The notes: generated by a model not told the origin, from the sequence alone. 64,000 nucleotides of DNA from Sulfurimonas sp. CG01_land_8_20_14_3_00_36_23 (GCA_002781365.1 PETN01000017.1:27720-91719), one strand, 5' to 3'. Positions 38,457 through 46,797 are shown, counted from the stretch's first letter. Numbers and translations are program-made.

Positions 38457-38478
38457 CCTTGGATTAAATATAAAAAGA

Positions 38479-38517
38479 ATTGTACTTTTAGAGGACTTAA
38501 TTGCAACTTAGTCGCAA
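38479..38517 (-). promoter_or_regulatory. znuA promoter with a 17-base dyad operator, Zur-like
   Basis: The dyad TTGCAACTTAGTCGCAA (38501-38517) is symmetric at 14 of 17 bases. On the coding strand TTGCAA inside it serves as -35, and TACAAT (38479-38484) lies 16 bases downstream as -10, about 30 bases before the start. A repressor bound to the dyad would cover the -35. That the repressor is a zinc-sensing Fur-family protein is inferred from the gene it controls. Confidence 0.55.
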
Positions 38518-38531
38518 ATGTAGATTTCGTA

Positions 38532-38544
38532 TTGGCATGTGGAA
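38532..38544 (-). repeat. dispersed word TTCCACATGCCAA, copy 19
   Basis: Core at 38534-38542 on the minus strand, full match; intergenic, between the end of the EAL gene and the znu dyad. Confidence 0.85.
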
Positions 38545-38558
38545 ATAGGAGTTTAAAG

Positions 38559-40223
38559 TTAAATGAACTCGACCTCTGTAGGCTTTTGAAAAAGGTAGCC
38601 TTGAAAAAGATTACATCCCATAGAGAGTAACCTATCACACTGTTCTTGTGTTTCTACTCCTTCTGCAATTATATCTAATCCAAACTTTTGTCCGATAGAG
38701 ATAATGGTCTGAGTAATAATTTCATCATTACTGTTTTGAACAATATCATGAACAAAGGATTGATCGATTTTAAGCTCGTCTATTGGGAGTATTTTAAGAT
38801 AAGCAAGGGAGGAATAGCCTGTCCCAAAATCATCTATAGAGATAGAAATTCCCATACTCTTGAGTTGAAAAAGTTTCTCTAAGGCTCTATCAATATCATT
38901 AATGAGCAGATTTTCTGTAAGTTCTAATCTTAGTAAGGATGTATTTATTCTATATTGGTCTAAAATAAGCTGTAAGTTTTCTATAAAATCCTCCGCCTCA
39001 AACTGCTTGATGCTAATATTAACAGATATACGCCAATCCCGCTTTTGCGTATCATTTTCCCATAACTTGAGTTGTTTGATGGCCTCTTGGAGTATCCACT
39101 TTCCTAGTTCAATAATAAGACCACTTTCCTCAGCTAAAGGGATAAAAGAAGCTGGTGAAATGATTCCTTTTGTCTGGTGTCTCCAGCGAACAAGTGCTTC
39201 AACCGCAATGACTTTCGGTGTTTCATTGAAAAAAATTTGAGATTGATAATAGAGAACAAACTCTTCATTATGTATGGCAGTTCGTATCTCATCCGTAAGT
39301 TTTGCTTTTTCTATAATTGTTTGCTGAAGTTTTGGGTCAAAAAAACAAAATCTATTCTTCCCCTCTTTTTTTGCATTCGCAACAGCACTATCTGCAAATT
39401 TCATCAGTTCATCACATGAAGAGACCTCATTATTAAAGATAACTATTCCAATACTTGCAGTTATAAAAAATTTGTAATCATTGACAATATAGGGTTTTTG
39501 AAGTTTTTGTAATATCTTTTTTGATAGATTTTTTGCTAGTTGCATTGCATGGTTTTTTTCTCTGCAATTTATCTCAGCTAGAATAACAAATTTATCTCCC
39601 CCAACTCTCCCTAAAGTGTTATTCTGTTCTATGCATTTTTGAATTCTATTTTTAGTTTCTACTAAAACTATATCCCCTGCATCATGACCTTTTATGTCAT
39701 TCACAAGCTTAAAATTATCAAGATCAATAAATAATATGGAGTTAAATTCACAGTTTTTACTAATGGTTTGTTGCATAGATATTTTTATAGAGTCTCTGTT
39801 TGGAAGATTTGTAAGAGTGTCAAAATAGGCAAGTTTAGATATTTTCTCTTCTAACTCTTTTTGAATAGTTATATCTAAGCCTATTTGAATTTTGACTTTT
39901 CTTTTATCCCTCCATTCAACAACTCTGTCGTTAAAGAAGTAGGTTCTACCATTTATGGAATTTTTATTTTCCCATTCAAAGATTGTTCCCATTTCATAAT
40001 TCGAAGGAGTTGCACTCCGTTGCATCGGACAGAAACTACAAGGAGCGTGCTCATTTTTTTGCAGCACTTTATAGCATATATTGCCTACTATATCACCAAA
40101 CTCATCTTTACACTTATTGTTTGCATAAATGATTTCATAAGTTTGTAAATCTATTACATAAACTAAAGCACTAGAGTGATTTACTATCACTTCCATAGGA
40201 TTAAATGTATCGTCTCTATACAT
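38559..40223 (-). CDS. PAS-GGDEF-EAL protein, probable cyclic-di-GMP phosphodiesterase
   Basis: 554 residues, soluble. An N-terminal PAS domain (about 10-125, with a CSFC pair near residue 60) precedes a GGDEF domain in which the active-site motif reads GGDKF, so cyclase activity is probably lost. The EAL domain is intact: EALVRW, VNISIKQF, LELTENLL, IDDFGTGYSSL, the Lys in LKIDQSF and the Glu in AEGVETQEQ. The protein should thus degrade cyclic di-GMP, perhaps with the GGDEF domain as a GTP sensor. An orphan 109-residue gene ends eight bases upstream on the same strand. Confidence 0.9.
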   Translation of the reverse strand: MYRDDTFNPMEVIVNHSSALVYVIDLQTYEIIYANNKCKDEFGDIVGNICYKVLQKNEHAPCSFCPMQRSATPSNYEMGTIFEWENKNSINGRTYFFNDRVVEWRDKRKVKIQIGLDITIQKELEEKISKLAYFDTLTNLPNRDSIKISMQQTISKNCEFNSILFIDLDNFKLVNDIKGHDAGDIVLVETKNRIQKCIEQNNTLGRVGGDKFVILAEINCREKNHAMQLAKNLSKKILQKLQKPYIVNDYKFFITASIGIVIFNNEVSSCDELMKFADSAVANAKKEGKNRFCFFDPKLQQTIIEKAKLTDEIRTAIHNEEFVLYYQSQIFFNETPKVIAVEALVRWRHQTKGIISPASFIPLAEESGLIIELGKWILQEAIKQLKLWENDTQKRDWRISVNISIKQFEAEDFIENLQLILDQYRINTSLLRLELTENLLINDIDRALEKLFQLKSMGISISIDDFGTGYSSLAYLKILPIDELKIDQSFVHDIVQNSNDEIITQTIISIGQKFGLDIIAEGVETQEQCDRLLSMGCNLFQGYLFQKPTEVEFI

Positions 40224-40231
40224 AGTATATA

Positions 40232-40561
40232 TTATTTTTGAAATGAGAATTTATTAAGAACTAAAAAAAACTCTTTATTTGATTCTTCAGCTACCATAGC
40301 ATCTGAAAAAGATGTATCTATTCTACTGAGATTTTTAGATAAGGATGATAAGCTTCTTAAATGCTCTTGCAAAGTAAGTAATGAATCTGTTGTAGAGAAA
40401 AAAGGGTTGTAAAGCATTGGTATATAATCTGTATAGGGCACCTCTTTTATGTTTTTATTTTCTATTTTGAGATAATTTATTTCCTTTTGACATTTTTTGT
40501 TGTCATTCATAATAAGGTGTAGCCTTTCCTTTATCTGAGTGTTTTTTTTTACATTAAGCAT
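40232..40561 (-). CDS. hypothetical protein upstream of the EAL gene
   Basis: 109 residues, very Lys/Asn-rich and mostly helical, with a probable coiled coil in the first 35 residues. No membrane segment. I do not recognise it. The close spacing (eight bases) to the PAS-GGDEF-EAL gene implies co-transcription and suggests a signalling partner, which is inference from position. Confidence 0.6.
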   Translation of the reverse strand: MLNVKKNTQIKERLHLIMNDNKKCQKEINYLKIENKNIKEVPYTDYIPMLYNPFFSTTDSLLTLQEHLRSLSSLSKNLSRIDTSFSDAMVAEESNKEFFLVLNKFSFQK

Positions 40562-40659
40562 GAGTTTTCCTTTGAGAATACAATAGCAAAAAAATAGCCT
40601 ATAGGTTAGTAGTCCATAGATGATTGCCTCGGGAAGTTTATCTCAATACAATTTAAATA

Positions 40660-40688
40660 ATTATTAATTTTTAATAAAAATTAATAAT
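40660..40688 (+). promoter_or_regulatory. perfect 13-bp-arm AT palindrome before the XRE gene
   Basis: ATTATTAATTTTT and AAAAATTAATAAT (40660-40672 and 40676-40688) around AAT, ending just before the ribosome site AAGGA at 40689-40694. It is well placed as an operator for self-repression by the XRE protein that follows or as an RNA hairpin affecting its translation. Confidence 0.6.
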
Positions 40689-40699
40689 AAGGATAACAT

Positions 40700-40960
40700 T
40701 TGAGTGTATTTGAAAATTTGTGTGTAGCCGATGATAATGAGGTGAGAGAATTCATTAAACTTGTCGCAAGTAACATAAAGAAAACGAGGCAAGAAAAGGG
40801 TATATCTCAATTGGAATTAGCTTTAATGATAGGTCAGAAATCATCTGCATTTTATGCTAATGCAGAAAATTTTGCAAAGGATAGAAGGTTTAATTTAGAG
40901 CATATCTATAAAATAGCAAAGGCTTTAGATGTGGATGTATCGGAGTTTTTTAAAAAGTAA
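40700..40960 (+). CDS. XRE/Cro-type helix-turn-helix regulator
   Basis: 86 residues. The DNA-binding domain spans about residues 14-84: KKTRQEKGISQLELALMIG and the recognition helix around SSAFYANAENFAKD, then HIYKIAKALDVDVSEFF, the usual end of an HTH_3 domain. The start is TTG, with AAGGA seven bases upstream; a perfect AT palindrome lies directly before it. No toxin gene is adjacent, so an antitoxin role has no support; self-regulation is plausible. Confidence 0.82.
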   Translation: MSVFENLCVADDNEVREFIKLVASNIKKTRQEKGISQLELALMIGQKSSAFYANAENFAKDRRFNLEHIYKIAKALDVDVSEFFKK

Positions 40961-41038
40961 TTTTTACTATGCTCTAAGAAGCTTACAGAATATTGATTAT
41001 AAGATGATACAAAGTTGCAAACTGATAGTATTCATTTT

Positions 41039-41407
41039 ATGCAAATAGAAAAAATAATATCAGAAAAAAATCTAAAACTTACAATAGCACGAAAAGAGCT
41101 TTTAAGTATATTCTTTAGTGCAAATAAACCTCTCTCATTTGAAGATGTGAAAGATAAGCTGAGTATGGATAAGGCTACTTTTTATAGAAATATTTCCAAG
41201 TTTGAGGATGAGTCTATTCTCAATAGTTTTGAGTCAAACGATAAAAAGAGATACTACGAGATACAAAACCTTCCACATGCACATTTCATCTGTAATGACT
41301 GTAACAGTATTGAGTGTTTGGATAATGTAAAACCTATAAAGCTTGAGGGGTATAAAATAATGGATATGATTTTTAAAGGTATATGCAAAGATTGTAATCT
41401 TGGATGA
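41039..41407 (+). CDS. Fur family metalloregulator (second copy)
   Basis: 122 residues from the ATG at 41039 (an in-frame TTG at 41015 is possible; neither has a clear ribosome site). Winged-helix domain with LTIARKELLSIFF and DKATFYRNISKF, then a dimer domain with two Cys pairs, CNDC and CKDC, and AHFICNDC typical of Fur/Zur structural zinc sites. Shorter than the Fur at 53120 and missing most of the His cluster of iron sensors, so a Zur role is possible; the znu operon lies 2.4 kb away. Confidence 0.83.
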   Translation: MQIEKIISEKNLKLTIARKELLSIFFSANKPLSFEDVKDKLSMDKATFYRNISKFEDESILNSFESNDKKRYYEIQNLPHAHFICNDCNSIECLDNVKPIKLEGYKIMDMIFKGICKDCNLG

Positions 41408-41498
41408 TGAGGGATTAAAAACTGAGTTATCTAAGTTAAAGTGTTCTGATACTGAAATTGATTTTATGAAATAGAATGAGAGTTGAAAAGTAGAAAGG

Positions 41499-41518
41499 TG
41501 AGCGGATAAATCCGCTCA
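41499..41518. terminator. hairpin between the Fur-like gene and csp
   Basis: Eight-base arms TGAGCGGA and TCCGCTCA around TAAA, eight bases beyond the csp stop and between two convergent genes. Good stem; the flanks are A-rich on the plus strand, so it reads best as a csp terminator. Confidence 0.65.
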
Positions 41519-41525
41519 AGAAAAA

Positions 41526-41744
41526 TTACAGACCTGTAACGTTTTCTGCTTGTGGGCCTTTTTCGCCTTCACCAAGTTCGAAAGTAACTTTTTGACCTTC
41601 GTTTAATGAAACACGACCGTAGCCTGTGCTGTTGATTTGACGAAAGTGTACAAATACATCTTTACCGCCATTTTCTTGCTCGATAAATCCAAAACCTTTT
41701 TCACTGTTGAACCATTTTACTGTTCCGTTTACTAATTCTGCCAT
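41526..41744 (-). CDS. cold-shock family protein
   Basis: 72 residues, one cold-shock domain that binds single-stranded nucleic acid: [18 protein letters not shown] (RNP1 KGFGFI) and DVFVHF (RNP2). It may be constitutive or cold-induced. The leader of about 48 bases contains a seven-bp hairpin, and the ribosome site AAAAGG lies seven bases before the ATG. Confidence 0.96.
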   Translation of the reverse strand: MAELVNGTVKWFNSEKGFGFIEQENGGKDVFVHFRQINSTGYGRVSLNEGQKVTFELGEGEKGPQAENVTGL

Positions 41745-42067
41745 GTTAATGCCTTTTGTGTGTTTAATACACCTTATTACTAAGGTGGTTGAAAATCTAA
41801 TATAAAGTTTTCTCTTAGGTGAATTTTACTGTTAACTCGAAGTCATCAATATAAAGCAGTCTAAAGATGTAACCTGAAATCACCTTTCATTAGCGAAAGT
41901 GTAGCTAAAAAATAAATAAAAAGAAAGGGAAAATAGATATTTCTTAATTTTCATGCTTAAATTAATTTTTAATATTGATATTAATTTTCCTTGAATGTGG
42001 ATTATAAAACGGTTATTTCATCTAAATTCTGTATAATTCTATATAAATCAACATAAGGCTCATTTAT
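41745..42067. other. 323-base region between csp and the DUF234 gene
   Basis: Divergent control region. On the csp side: leader hairpin CACCTTA/TAAGGTG (41770-41787) and a -10 TATATT (41799-41804, minus strand). On the DUF234 side: TATAAT at 42032-42037 with AAGG near 42054. In between lies a 16-base AT palindrome TTAATAT-TG-ATATTAA (41969-41984), a possible operator. No gene seen. Confidence 0.55.
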
Positions 42068-42979
42068 ATGGCTAAATATCCAACTTTCTTAGAACAATTC
42101 CGCTCTTTTTATTTTCAAAATAATCCGAAAGATATAGAAGTAGCAATTGAGTATTTTTCTATTTTTGGTGGTATGGGTTGGAGTGTTGATACAAGCAAGC
42201 CACTTCTAGAGCTAATTGAAAGTAAGGTTCTTAAAAACTACACCTATATTCATGGCGATATAACAAAAGTTACTAATAGTGATAAGGTGAGTCACTCTTT
42301 GCTTAGTGGAGTTGCTATGGGAGATGCGAGAACGCATTCAGCGATTAAAAGAGCACGCATTACAAGAGATGAAAGCCAAAGAGTTATAACTTCTCTCTGT
42401 GAGATGGGCTTTATGAAGCTTGAGAGTTCATTAGAAGGTCCGCCATCTTCTGATAAGATTGATGAAAAATTAAATTTTTCTGTACCATTTATGCGTTTTT
42501 GGTTCTCTTTTATCTCCCCATTTTTTAAAGGAATAAAAGAGGGAGATTATAAAGAGGTTAAAGAGTCGTTTACAAATCGCAAAGAGGGCTTTTCTAACCT
42601 GACTTTTGAGAATCTTTCAAAAGAGTTGATTAAAAAAAGTTTTAAAGACGATAGAATCATAGAAATTGGAAGCTATTGGGACAGAAATGTTGAGATAGAT
42701 ATTTTAGCAAAAACGAAGTCTGGAAAAATCATAGCAGGTGCTTGTAAATATTCAAATGCAAAAGTAAAAAAGAGTGAACTCACAAAACTAAAAAGTAAGT
42801 GTGAAGAAGCAGATATTCAGCCTGATATTTTTGTGCTTTTATCGAAGAGTGGCTTTTCAAATGAGCTTAAAAATGAGAAAGGTGCAGATTTAAAACTCTA
42901 TGCGTTAAAGAACTTTAAAACTCTTGTAGAAGATTTAAGTGAAAAAGATTTTATAGAGTGTATTGGTAAAAGATATTAA
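42068..42979 (+). CDS. DUF234-type protein with a PD-(D/E)XK-like nuclease fold, no ATPase domain
   Basis: 303 residues. N-terminal half helical with a winged-helix look (ARTHSAIKRARITRDESQRVIT); the C-terminal half follows the DUF234 pattern, FENLSKELIKK then EIGSYWDRNVEIDILAKT and IIAGACKYSNAKVKK. The E...EID...xCK spacing is that of PD-(D/E)XK nucleases, but the acidic residue before Cys-Lys is Ala. Usually DUF234 ends an archaeal-type AAA ATPase; here no ATPase domain is present, either natural for this family branch or a loss. Role unknown; transcribed alone. Confidence 0.75.
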   Translation: MAKYPTFLEQFRSFYFQNNPKDIEVAIEYFSIFGGMGWSVDTSKPLLELIESKVLKNYTYIHGDITKVTNSDKVSHSLLSGVAMGDARTHSAIKRARITRDESQRVITSLCEMGFMKLESSLEGPPSSDKIDEKLNFSVPFMRFWFSFISPFFKGIKEGDYKEVKESFTNRKEGFSNLTFENLSKELIKKSFKDDRIIEIGSYWDRNVEIDILAKTKSGKIIAGACKYSNAKVKKSELTKLKSKCEEADIQPDIFVLLSKSGFSNELKNEKGADLKLYALKNFKTLVEDLSEKDFIECIGKRY

Positions 42980-43003
42980 GAGAGTAGCTCAATACTCTCT
43001 TAA
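42976..43003. terminator. bidirectional terminator between the DUF234 gene and dnaJ
   Basis: Eleven-base arms TTAAGAGAGTA and TACTCTCTTAA (42976-42986 and 42993-43003) around a six-base loop; the DUF234 stop codon lies in the left arm. A near-copy of the dispersed word (43006-43014, last C to T) adjoins it. Confidence 0.75.
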
Positions 43004-43018
43004 TTCCACATGCTAAAA

Positions 43019-44143
43019 TTATTTAAACCAGCCCTTCATAACATCTATTGCAGAGTCTAAAACACTTTCATGTGGTTTGGACTCCACTCCAAAAGAGTCT
43101 TGTAGTTTTGCAAGAAGTTCTTTTTGCTCAGAGTTTAGTTTTTTAGGATACGTTAGATTTACTTGTGCAATCAAATTCCCTTTTCCATGCCCATGAACAT
43201 CTGCTATTCCCTCACCCCTAAAAGTAAAGTGCTGTTTATCTTTCGTTCCAATTTCTAGTTTAAGTTCAAGTTCACCCGTTAGAGATGGGATTGTTAAACT
43301 CTCTCCTGTTATGGCTTGTGTGAAAAATACTGGGATTTCTATGTAAACATCATTGCCATTTCTAATAAAATGTTTGTCTGGTGTTACTGTAAAAGTGACA
43401 TACAAGTCTCCCCGAGTTCCACGTTTGCTTATGTTTCCTTTTGCAGAGACTCTTAATCTATTTTCAGAATCTATACCAGCAGGAACTTTAATAGTAACTT
43501 TTTCTCTCTCTTTTTTGTAACCATCTCCATTACAGCTTTCACATTTTTCTGCTGGAGAACTTCCTGCTCCATTACATATTGGGCATGTTTGTGAGAAAGT
43601 CATAAAGCCTTGCTTCATGTAAACTTGACCTTGCCCTTTGCATTGTTGACATGTGGACAACTTAGCATCTTTTGCCCCCGTGCCTTTACAATCTTTACAG
43701 GAGTCTTTATAGTTGAACTCTATCTCCTTTTCACAGCCAAATGCAGCTTCATGAAAACTTAGGTACATATCGATGTTCATATCAAGTTGATATTTGTCTG
43801 CATCCGCAGGATTTTTACGTCGACGGGAGTTTCCTCCTCCAAATCCACTAAACATCTCTTCAAAGATAGAACCTAAATCATCAAATCCACCTGATTGTCT
43901 TGAGCTGCCACCTCGTCCTTGAAGACCCTCTTTGCCATAGCGATCGTAGATACTTCTTTGTTTATCATCGCTTAGGCATTGATAAGCTTCGTTACATAGT
44001 TTAAATTTATGTTCAGCATCTGCATCCCCAGCATTTTTATCGGGATGATACTTTTTTGCCATTGAACGGTATGCTTTTTTTATGGTCTCTTTATCCGAAG
44101 TTTGTGATACTTCTAAAATTTCATAATAACTTAAATTTTCCAT
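43019..44143 (-). CDS. dnaJ: chaperone protein DnaJ
   Basis: 374 residues, full-length type I J-protein. J domain with HPD near residues 34-36, Gly/Phe-rich linker (GGFDDLGSIFEEMFSGFGGG), zinc-finger region with four CxxCxGxG repeats (CKDCKGTG, CQQCKGQG, CPICNGAG, CESCNGDG) and the two substrate-binding C-terminal domains. Works with DnaK, which is not in the window. Divergent from mltA with 73 bases between the starts. Confidence 0.97.
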   Translation of the reverse strand: MENLSYYEILEVSQTSDKETIKKAYRSMAKKYHPDKNAGDADAEHKFKLCNEAYQCLSDDKQRSIYDRYGKEGLQGRGGSSRQSGGFDDLGSIFEEMFSGFGGGNSRRRKNPADADKYQLDMNIDMYLSFHEAAFGCEKEIEFNYKDSCKDCKGTGAKDAKLSTCQQCKGQGQVYMKQGFMTFSQTCPICNGAGSSPAEKCESCNGDGYKKEREKVTIKVPAGIDSENRLRVSAKGNISKRGTRGDLYVTFTVTPDKHFIRNGNDVYIEIPVFFTQAITGESLTIPSLTGELELKLEIGTKDKQHFTFRGEGIADVHGHGKGNLIAQVNLTYPKKLNSEQKELLAKLQDSFGVESKPHESVLDSAIDVMKGWFK

Positions 44144-44216
44144 TTCACCCTACATATTTATAATATTTGCGGAATTATACCGTTTTTGTAGTTTAAAATT
44201 AAGTATAATAATATTT

Positions 44217-45350
44217 ATGAAACAGATAACTCATTTTATATTTATAATTTTATTTATTTCAGGCTGTTCTATCGAACCAGATATAGAAAAAATCGCCCAA
44301 AAACAAGCACAAATAATTTTTAGTGAACTGCCCCGTACGCACCTTGTAAAAAGTGAATTTGAAGCACTCCCAAATTGGAATAGTGAAAATTATGCTTTGG
44401 CACTTGACTCCTTTATTAAAAGTTGTCGAACGAGTGATACAAAAAAATTGTATAAGCAGTTATGTAAGAAAGCTAATGTATCTATTAATCCAAAACATTT
44501 TTTACAAAATGAGTTTGAACCTTATGAAATTAATACAGATGATGGAAAAAAGGAAGGCTTGCTCACTGGCTATTATGAAGCAAACTTAAAAGGCTCTTTA
44601 ATCAAAGAGTACCCCTACATCTATCCAATACGTAAAACACCAAAAGATTTAATAGTAGTAGATTTGAATTCAATCTATCCAGGCTTAAAAAACTATAGAC
44701 TCAGAGGTCGTTTAGAAGGAAATAAACTCATTCCTTATTACACACGCAAAGAGAGTAAATCCAACCATATTGATTCTGATGTAATCTGTTACACAGACTC
44801 TAAATTAGATCTCTTCTTTTTAGAAATTCAGGGCTCAGGAAGAGTGGATTTAGATAATGGAGAGACTCTATATGTTAGTTATGATAATCAAAATGGACAT
44901 AAATATAGAGCAGTAGGGCGTTATCTTGTAAATAAAGGTGAGCTAAAGTTAGAAGAGGTCTCTTTACAAACTATTAGACAATGGCTTAAAGATAATCCAA
45001 AAAGAGTGGATGAAGTGCTTAATTATAATAAATCAGTAGTCTATTTTAAAGAGAGCACAGAGGCAGCTTCAGGTTCCCTTGGAGTGATACTTACACCAAG
45101 GCGCTCCATAGCAGTAGATAGAAGATATATCCCCTTAGGAAGTATGCTTTATATGAATGCTGCTTTACAAGAGCAGAACTTTAGTTCAGTTGTCTTGGCA
45201 CAAGATACAGGTGGCGCCATCAAGGGTGCTATAAGAGCCGATATATTTTTGGGTCATGGTTCAGAGGCAAGAGAAATAGCAGGAAAGTTAAAGTCACCGT
45301 TAAAACTTTGGATACTTCTTCCAAGAAATAGAGATGAGCAAAATATATGA
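44217..45350 (+). CDS. mltA: membrane-bound lytic murein transglycosylase A
   Basis: 377 residues. Lipoprotein signal with lipobox FISGC (Cys17). The MltA domain starts with LLTGYYEANLKGS and contains YYTRKES and FFLEIQGSGRV; the 3D domain at the end has ILTPRRSIAVDRRYIPLGSM and the catalytic Asp in AQDTGGAIKG and ADIFLGHG. Cleaves peptidoglycan with formation of 1,6-anhydro ends. Overlaps recR by four bases. Confidence 0.94.
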   Translation: MKQITHFIFIILFISGCSIEPDIEKIAQKQAQIIFSELPRTHLVKSEFEALPNWNSENYALALDSFIKSCRTSDTKKLYKQLCKKANVSINPKHFLQNEFEPYEINTDDGKKEGLLTGYYEANLKGSLIKEYPYIYPIRKTPKDLIVVDLNSIYPGLKNYRLRGRLEGNKLIPYYTRKESKSNHIDSDVICYTDSKLDLFFLEIQGSGRVDLDNGETLYVSYDNQNGHKYRAVGRYLVNKGELKLEEVSLQTIRQWLKDNPKRVDEVLNYNKSVVYFKESTEAASGSLGVILTPRRSIAVDRRYIPLGSMLYMNAALQEQNFSSVVLAQDTGGAIKGAIRADIFLGHGSEAREIAGKLKSPLKLWILLPRNRDEQNI

Positions 45351-45916
45351 GAAATTCATTAGAAAAATTTAATCGACTTGTCGATGCACTGCAAGAACTC
45401 CCCACTATTGGAAAAAAATCTGCTACAAGATTAGCGTATCATATGGTTATGAAAGATAGTTTTGTAGGTATGAAAATTTCACATACGATTGAGGATGCTT
45501 TAGGCTCACTAAGAAAATGTAGAGTATGTGGTGGAATGAGTGAAGATGAACTCTGTTTTATATGCTGTGATGAATCACGAGATAGCAATGTTTTGTGCAT
45601 TGTTGAAAATGCTAAGGATATCTTGCTTTTAGAAGAGAATGGGCTTTTTGATGGTAGATATTTTGTTTTAGAATCTTTGGAAGAGCTTAGTATATCTCAT
45701 CTTCAAGATATGGTTAAAAATGGAATCGATGAAGTTATATTTGCTATAACTCCTTCTATCTCTAATGATGCAGTGATTATGTACATCGAAGATAAGCTTA
45801 CCCCTTATGATGTTCACTTCTCAAAAATTGCACAGGGTGTTCCAACGGGCGTAAGTTTAGAAAATATAGATATATTATCTTTAACACGGGCTTTAGAAGA
45901 TAGAGTAAGAGTCTAA
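45347..45916 (+). CDS. recR: recombination mediator RecR
   Basis: 189 residues. Helix-hairpin-helix LPTIGKKSATRLAYH, a Cys4 zinc finger CRVC...CFICC (about residues 58-74), then a Toprim domain with VENAKDILLLEENGLFDGRYFVL and the C-terminal Walker-B-like part. Acts with RecO to load RecA on gaps. Starts within mltA and is followed without gap by pldA. Confidence 0.95.
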   Translation: MRNSLEKFNRLVDALQELPTIGKKSATRLAYHMVMKDSFVGMKISHTIEDALGSLRKCRVCGGMSEDELCFICCDESRDSNVLCIVENAKDILLLEENGLFDGRYFVLESLEELSISHLQDMVKNGIDEVIFAITPSISNDAVIMYIEDKLTPYDVHFSKIAQGVPTGVSLENIDILSLTRALEDRVRV

Positions 45917-46795
45917 ATGTTGAAACATATCTTTGCCCTTAGTACGCTTTTTATATCCATTTTTGCATCTGATATGCTCTCTACAGAATTTTTTGAAAAG
46001 ACAGAGGAGAGTGCTTCAATAAAAAAATGGCGTGATTCAAATTTTGGACTGCAGCCTCACCATGTGAACTATATTTTACCTTATGGGAGAAGAGAAGGAA
46101 ACTATATCTCTTATGATATCCCAGCTGAGAAATATATAAATGTTGAGGCAGAACTACAAGTAAGTTTAAAAATGAATGTGCTAAATAATCTTTTTAATTT
46201 TCATGAAAAATATTACTTATCATATTCACATAAAGCATTTTGGCAAATCTATGTTGACTCTGCTCCCTTTAGAGAGACAAATTACAACCCTGAGGCTTTT
46301 GTTGTTTTTCCAATTGCAGACTCCAGTTCAATATTCCAACTGCGCTCTTTAACTCTTGCATACTCACATCTCTCAAATGGACAAGGAAATACTGAAAATG
46401 CAATTTATCCAGCAGGTGTTGTAAACCCTGGTTCTAAATCAAGAAGTATCAACTCATTGTTTGCTAAGATTGGAATGCAACATGGTAATCTCTTTACAGA
46501 TTTTACTTTATGGACTCCTTTCGCAGGAAATGATTTAAGTGATAACCCTGATTTAATGGATTATATGGGATACGGAGAGTTAAAATTCAACTATTTTTTA
46601 GGTGAGAATATGTTTACACTCAGTGGTAGATATAATATAGCTACAGGCAATGGCGCTGTTGAAGCTACATATTCACATCCGCTTATAGATGATGTCTATC
46701 TTTATGCAAAGATTTATAGTGGGTATGGTGAGAGTTTGATTGATTACAACAACTATATAACGAAGTTCTCTATAGGTTTTAGCTTTTCAAGATAG
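45917..46795 (+). CDS. pldA: outer-membrane phospholipase A1
   Basis: 292 residues with a signal peptide of about 17 residues (ending IFAS). Twelve-stranded barrel lipase; the catalytic His and Ser are in YSHLSNGQGN, and FAGNDLSDNPD matches the Ca2+-binding loop region. Hydrolyses phospholipids in the outer leaflet when membrane asymmetry is disturbed. The last residues are FSFSR rather than the usual terminal Phe. ATG follows the recR stop directly; convergent with aroE with two bases between the stops. Confidence 0.92.
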   Translation: MLKHIFALSTLFISIFASDMLSTEFFEKTEESASIKKWRDSNFGLQPHHVNYILPYGRREGNYISYDIPAEKYINVEAELQVSLKMNVLNNLFNFHEKYYLSYSHKAFWQIYVDSAPFRETNYNPEAFVVFPIADSSSIFQLRSLTLAYSHLSNGQGNTENAIYPAGVVNPGSKSRSINSLFAKIGMQHGNLFTDFTLWTPFAGNDLSDNPDLMDYMGYGELKFNYFLGENMFTLSGRYNIATGNGAVEATYSHPLIDDVYLYAKIYSGYGESLIDYNNYITKFSIGFSFSR

Positions 46796-46797
46796 AG

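Noticed and set aside
38450..38638. N-terminal extension of znuA to an ATG at 38638
   Set aside because: It would put about 63 residues without features before a clean signal peptide and would run through the promoter, the dyad and into the preceding EAL gene.
41399..41475. 24-codon frame from a TTG after the second Fur-like gene
   Set aside because: It has protein-like composition (Lys/Glu/Leu), but is very short, starts with TTG without a ribosome site and has no known family.
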